From Nemertoderma westbladi (Eukaryota > Xenacoelomorpha > Nemertodermatida > Nemertodermatidae): DNA of 34,812 bases. Location: NCBI GenBank assembly GCA_032718475.1, contig JAUCBJ010000507.1, positions 1-34,812 of the forward strand. Reading direction: 5' to 3'. Below the pieces are notes generated by a model, which made no database searches, was not told where the DNA came from, and was given only the letters and a program-made list of their open reading frames with translations. This document shows positions 29,891 to 34,812 of this stretch, piece after piece (within the stretch, counting starts at the first letter, position 1; each line of letters opens with the position of its first letter). A program made the position numbers and the translations under genes.

Positions 29891-32729
29891 ATGGTTGCTC
29901 TGGCAATGGAATATAACATCGACATCATCTGCATCCAAGAACATCGGATTTGTCATGAAGACACTGCCATGAAGTACAATGACATTGGAAATGGATGGAC
30001 GTTAGTAACAAGCTCAGCAGTAAGAAACTCGGCCAATGTATCAATTGGAGGAGTAGGAATTCTGCTAAGCCCATTTGCACTTAAGACCCTAAACAACATA
30101 AATCGACATGAATCTATAAATTCCAGGGTTATGATCGCAACATTTGATGGAAATATTTGATGAGACAACAGTTATATGTTGCTACAGTCCAACCAATGCC
30201 TCAGAGCCAGAACAAGCAGTCAAGTTTCATGAAGATCTGACTGGACTTATAAAGGACATTCCGAAACACAATGTTAAAGTCATTGCTGGTGACCTGAATG
30301 CGCAAATTGGCCCAGAAGACATCAAGGGTTACACCTATAACACCAGTTCTAACAGAAATGGGTACTTACTTTTAGACCTAATGGAAGAATGTGAATTGAT
30401 ACCAACAAACAACACATTCGAAAAGAGTAAGGGGAAGCTATGGACCTTTCAGTACCCTAATGGAACCAAAGCACAACTGGATTACATCCTTATAAACAAA
30501 AAGTGGAGAAACAGCATGATCAACTGCGAGGCATACAGCTCGTTCAACCTAATTGGTTCGGACCACATAATTGTGACTGCAGAGATCAGACTCAGTTTGA
30601 GAGTCAGCAAACCTACGACAAGCAAGAAAATCAACTATGACTCGGAGAAACTCAGAACTGACAATGCAGTAAAGGATGCTTACACAGTAGAAGTTCAAAA
30701 CCGCTTTGAAGCACTTCAGTCAATGGATGAAGACCAGTCCACTGATTCAATATACCAGAATATAATAACAGCCCACAAGGAATCAGCTAAGAGGCATATC
30801 CCCCAGAAACCCAAACGAAAACAGTATGTGCCATGGCAAAACTCTGAGGTTACTTGTAAGAGAGAAGATCTTAAGATAGCCTACAAAGTTAAAACCGAAC
30901 AACCAACAACAGAAAACATTAACAAGGTTGAGAAAGCTAAGGACGATCTTAAATTGGCCTACAACATCAGCCAGGAAAAGTACAAACAATATAAAATTGA
31001 AGCAATTACAACTGCTCACATACAGCAACAATCAAGACTTACCTGGCAAACTGTAAATGAGGTATCTGGTCGGAAAGGTTGTGCAAAGGGGCGCCTCAAA
31101 GCCGATAGTCCTGAAGAACGTGTTGGGAAGTGGAAAAATCACTTCAGCAACTTGCTTGGGCAGCCACCAAACATCGAGGTCAGCCCTACAAGGAAAATAT
31201 ATGACAAGACACTACCTATAGAAACAGGGGACTTCACACCTGCCGAACTCCAAAGAAGCATTAAAAGCATGTCCAATAATAAAGCGAGTGGATTAGATGA
31301 ATTCCCAGCGGAGGTATGGAAATCAGGAGTGCTAAACAGACCATTATTGAATGTTTGTAACCGGATGTTAAAAGGGGAAAAGCCACCACCAATTTGGACT
31401 AAAGGTCAACTAAAGCCTCTCCCCAAGAAAGGAGATCTCGGTATACCAACAAACTATCGTGGGATCTGTCTGCTTGTGGTAGCTGCCAAAATATACAATA
31501 AAATGATTCTATATAGGATTAGGCCTCACATAGAGACACTACTGCGTAAGAGCCAAAACGGATTTCGACCAAGTAGATCAACAATAGCTCAGATACTTGC
31601 ACTACGGAGACTGATTGAAGGAATTAATGAATGAATGAGTGAATGAATGAATTGCAGTCATGACGTTTGTGGACTTCAAGAAGGCATTCGACTCCATCCA
31701 TAGAGGCAAAATGCTTGAAATCCTAAGAGCTTATGGAATACCAGAGGTAATTGTTGCTGGCATTGGATTGTTATATTGTGACACAGAAGCGCAGGTACTC
31801 TCCCCAGATGGTGAAACTGAGTTTTTCTCAATCCTGGCTGGCGTACAGCACCATTAGCACCATTACTATTTGTAATTGTGCTGGATTACGCAATGAGGAC
31901 AGCTACAAAGGGTGAAGACCTGGGATTCAGACTTCAAGAACGCAGAAGTAGTAGATATCCAGCAACTACAGTCACAGACACCGACTTTGCGGATGACATC
32001 GCCCTGCTCTCTAACACCCTAGCAGATGCACAGCTTCGACTAAATAAAGTGGAGAGGGCTGCTAAGGAGGTTGGATTGCATATAAATGCTACCAAGACCG
32101 AATTCATGAACTTTAATGTTGATGGAAACTTATGAACCATTGACAATAATCAACTAAGGAAGGTTGACGACTTCCAGTACCTTGGATCATGGATAGAGAG
32201 TAGCAAAAAGGACATAGAAGTTAGGAAAGCAAAGGCTTGGGTAGCTCTATCAAAAATGGATACCATCTGGAAATCAGATCTCTCCAGGCACCTGAAGACT
32301 AAGTTCTTTCGATCATCAGTGGAAAGTGTATTTTTATATGGGGGTGAGACCTGGACACTGACTAAATCACTTGAACAACGAATTGATGGTTGCTACACAA
32401 GACTACTAAGGGCAGCCCTAAACATCAGCTGGAGACAACACATGACAAACGCCGAGCTTTATGGTACAATACCACCTGTATCAACCACCCTCCGTGAACG
32501 CAGATTAAGATTCAGTGGGCACTGCTGGCGAAGTAAAGACGAGGTCATACCAGATCTACTTTTCTGGCAACAAACTCATGGAAAGCGTAGTCGTGGACGA
32601 CCGGCCATAACATATATAGATCAACTTGAAAGGGATACTGAACTTGGGAGAAACGAAATTGCAACAACTATGGAGAATCGGGAAACCTGGAAGGATCTCA
32701 TTTCCACTGTCCGAGTTCGCTCGACCTAG
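29891..32729 (+). pseudogene. LINE-D ORF2, RTE-like, broken by frameshifts and stops
   Basis: Endonuclease blocks: IDIICIQEHR (29920), GGVGILLSP, CYSPTN, GDLNAQIG (30290), QLDYILINKKWR (30475), GSDHIIV (30555). RT blocks: SNNKASGLDEFPAEVWKSG (31275), LKPLPKKGDLGIPTNYRGI, QNGFRPSRSTIAQILALRR, FVDFKKAFDSIHRGKM (31665), DFADDIALLS (31983), FQYLGSWIESSKKDIEVRK (32173), FLYGGETWTLTKS and RLRFSGHCWRSKDE. Lesions: a frameshift at about 30150; TGA at 31632-31634 inside a GAAT microsatellite expansion; a short deletion near 31845 removing the QGD of the GVLQGD-type box; TGA at 32133-32135. It shares domain order with LINE-B and the same TAG tail, so they are related families. No TSD was identified. 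Confidence 0.9.
31624..31652 (+). repeat. (GAAT)n microsatellite inside LINE-D
   Basis: About six GAAT/GAGT copies interrupt the RT reading frame between EGINE and the VDFKKAFDS motif, introducing the stop. Confidence 0.85.
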
Positions 32730-32741
32730 TAGTAGTAGTAC
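32727..32741 (+). repeat. LINE-D (TAG)n tail
   Basis: Four TAG units directly after the last LINE-D codon mark its 3' end. LINE-B (22671-22676) and the fragment at 15581 have the same kind of tail. Confidence 0.75.
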
Positions 32742-33690
32742 TTTAATTTATATTAATTACCTGTTAACTACTACTACTTTACTACTACTAACAGTACTTA
32801 ATGTTACTAAATTAAATTTCAACTATTCTCCCCTATTCCAGGATTCACTTACTATTTATTAATTTGGTGTAATTATTGTGTGAGTGTGATGTACATTTAA
32901 TATTTGAACGTTTTTAATGACAATTGTGGGGCGAGCCACGTACTATGTGAAGCCTTTCCAAACTGATTGTTAAGGGTATGGAGAGTTAATGCTAAAAAGC
33001 ATTCCCTTCTAAGAAGCATTCTTTAAAGACGTCTATTTGAAACTTCGCAGTGAAAAGTTAAGTGATCCGTGAATGTGTGAAACACGAAAGGCTCCACTCT
33101 CTAGGCTGTTACCTATAAGAAGAAGCCACGCTATCACCCCGGGTTGAACACTCGATAACTACCCAACCAGATTTAACTGACTAAGTGCTGAGATTTGATT
33201 CAGGAATAATAACATCAATAGACAAGACACCTGCTTGGAGACGAGGGGGGGGGGGGGGGGGGGGGCAACTGGACGCAAATCCAATCTCGTAAATGTATCT
33301 CAATAGAACATCTTTCAGTTTATTGCATTTTTATTGCGTCAATTGCCCCTCCTCACCATATCTGGCTGCTAGAAGGCTAAATGGATAATACATAAATATG
33401 AAATCTGTTAGTTTGAGTGAAATAAATATCAATACAATATGTGAGTTGTTAAATTAGTGGAAATGCAATCAAATCAATTTTATTATAAAATTAGTGAAAT
33501 AAACAATATAATAAAATCTTAGATGTTAAATAGATGCCAAAAAGAGTCAATGGTCATTCCTTATTATATTATTATTATTAATATTCAACTGTTATTAGTA
33601 TTATAGGTCACGAACCGACAACCCACCCCCTCAATTCTGATTAAAATATGTCATACAGGCACTGCCACGGATCCATTAATTGCTGAGTTT
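32742..33690. other. No gene seen
   Basis: AT-rich DNA with a run of 21 G at 33245-33265. No protein or RNA motif recognised. Confidence 0.5.
33245..33265 (+). repeat. Poly-G tract (21 G)
   Basis: 21 consecutive G, the fourth such tract in the window. Confidence 0.9.
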
Positions 33691-33692
33691 AA

Positions 33693-34443
33693 TTATTTCT
33701 GCCAAGCTTCCTTTGTTGAGCGCGGAGACTTTAATTTACTAAAGTTATTCAAGAATATATTGGCCAAAGTCATAAAAAGGTAATGTTGAAACAACGAATC
33801 CATAAATCGAGCAATCTGAACGAAAATCTCTACCAAGGAGGTTCGACAGAAAGATGAATCAGCATGAGTGAAAAATAAAAAACAATATACAGTATATTGA
33901 AATGTGATGTCATCGGGCTTCATAAGACCACTTCTATCTAGTCGTTGTAAGTATCGCCCAAAGTTGTTGACATACTCAAAGGTGACGCTGTCCAGGTACA
34001 TATCATGCTAATCGGGGTCTCGTTTCAACACATAACCGCAACCGGCAATGTGCACAGGCGTCATCATTGGCTCTTCGGGAATTAAGTTCTCTATTTCTCT
34101 ATCACTATCAGCTCACATTCACTGTCTGTTCATCCACCAGATCGTTATATATCGAGGGAGCAGCGTGTTTTGTTTAGTTCCTCGAGGCTTTGGTGGACGA
34201 GTCGGCACTAAACTCTCCTTTACCTCGTTAAATATGGACGGCGGATTAGCGGGACGTAAGTTTCCACCTTTCATGGAGACCACGTTACAGTCGGAAGGCC
34301 AGCGGTTTACACACAGCGGCAGCGGTGTAGTTTGTGTCAGAAATATTGTCCCGCGGGATCTCCTTCATCCCTCTTAATCTGGCCTCTGTATCATTGGGAA
34401 AGCGATACATGGAGACTGCTGAACTACTGGGGTGTCCAATATT
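33693..34443 (-). pseudogene. Decayed THAP-domain protein (host gene relic or transposase)
   Basis: Reading the minus strand from 34443 gives NIGHPSSSAVSMYRFPNDT, then RLRGMKEIPRDNI and AVCK. After a frameshift near 34304 it gives RWPSDCNVVSMKGGNLRP, PPSIFNEV, SLVPTRPPKPRGTK, and in later frames DSDREIENLIPEEPMMTPV, HIAGCGYVLKRDPD, a TAG, and YLDSVTFEYVNNFGRYLQRL, with a final frame open to 33693. FxRFPxD, IPRDN, VC..(H)WPSD and the Pro-rich PPSIF end are the signature of a THAP zinc-coordinating DNA-binding domain. The frameshift falls at the Cys-x-x-His ligand pair and the N-terminal Cys pair is not visible, so the finger is broken. There are at least three frame changes and one stop. THAP domains occur in host proteins and in P-element-type transposases, and this fragment does not say which. 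Confidence 0.6.
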
Positions 34444-34812
34444 ATCATAATTTTAACGGCATCCCGTTACACAACACTTCATCGTGATGATATATTGATA
34501 TATATATATATAGGCCTACTGGCCTATGCAGTAAGGATCAAACGAATTATTCGGTCCGGTCAGCCGGTACCAAATTTTGCCGAATATGGCATTAACGATC
34601 TCTAAAATTCCTAATGATGTAGGCCTATTCCAACCTGGTTTTAATAAAAAACACAAAAACCTTACATTTACTTTAATGTAAAATCTTTTAGGGCCTAATA
34701 ATATTCGGCATTCGGTACTGAATTTGCCGAATTTTTTTCTAAATCGGTTCCTAAATGGCTGTATGGAGAGCGAAGATGGGTGTTTTGGGTGTTGGGTATG
34801 ACGAGCCTACCA
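34444..34812. other. No gene seen
   Basis: Contains a short TA repeat (about 34493-34511), AGGCCTA-type motifs and AT-rich DNA. Nothing assigned. Confidence 0.5.

Noticed and set aside
34048-34377. Plus-strand frame of 109 codons considered as a crystallin exon (FGGRVGTKLSF)
   Set aside because: The strong acceptor at 34177 is in the wrong phase after exon 3, and the weak one at 34163 lacks a pyrimidine tract. The opposite strand has a better explanation in THAP motifs.

Overview
The window reads as nuclear DNA of an AT-rich invertebrate animal. It has spliced host exons (GT/AG boundaries, no operons), several families of LINE retrotransposon, piggyBac-like ends, long minisatellites and hammerhead-ribozyme repeats. 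The species cannot be fixed from the sequence. A secreted beta/gamma-crystallin gene and the mix of repeats would fit a marine invertebrate such as a sponge, but that is inference.

Layout. 1-3091: a LINE (LINE-A, jockey/CR1/L2-like) with one long open ORF2 and a microsatellite tail. 3181-5093: an element with inverted ends and A7GCTT/GCTC subterminal arrays, carrying a minus-strand retroelement C-terminus. 5418-6855: a badly decayed minus-strand LINE. 7320-8060: three copies, in both orientations, of a short repeat containing a hammerhead self-cleaving ribozyme. This is the most notable non-coding signal here. 8.1-12.9 kb: gene-free DNA with a 12-bp minisatellite, a hexanucleotide repeat, a 34-bp repeat and a dispersed inverted repeat. 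12985-14551: a non-autonomous piggyBac-like element with TTAA flanks and an internal 163-bp tandem repeat.

16347-28538: three exons of a secreted beta/gamma-crystallin gene. Their splice phases (2, 1, 2) agree. Intron 1 (9.1 kb) holds a 34-bp satellite split by an RTE-like LINE (LINE-B), which is itself split by a 2-kb insert rich in palindromes. Intron 2 (2.6 kb) holds a third LINE (LINE-C) between possible piggyBac-like ends. The next exon, expected to encode the fourth Greek-key motif, was not found.

29891-32741: a second RTE-like LINE (LINE-D) with frameshifts and stops. 33693-34443: a decayed minus-strand THAP-domain protein. The only host gene supported with confidence is the crystallin. 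Most other coding sequence belongs to mobile elements, and most of that is broken. Many open frames over the minisatellites, often on both strands, are artefacts of repeat units whose length is a multiple of three.
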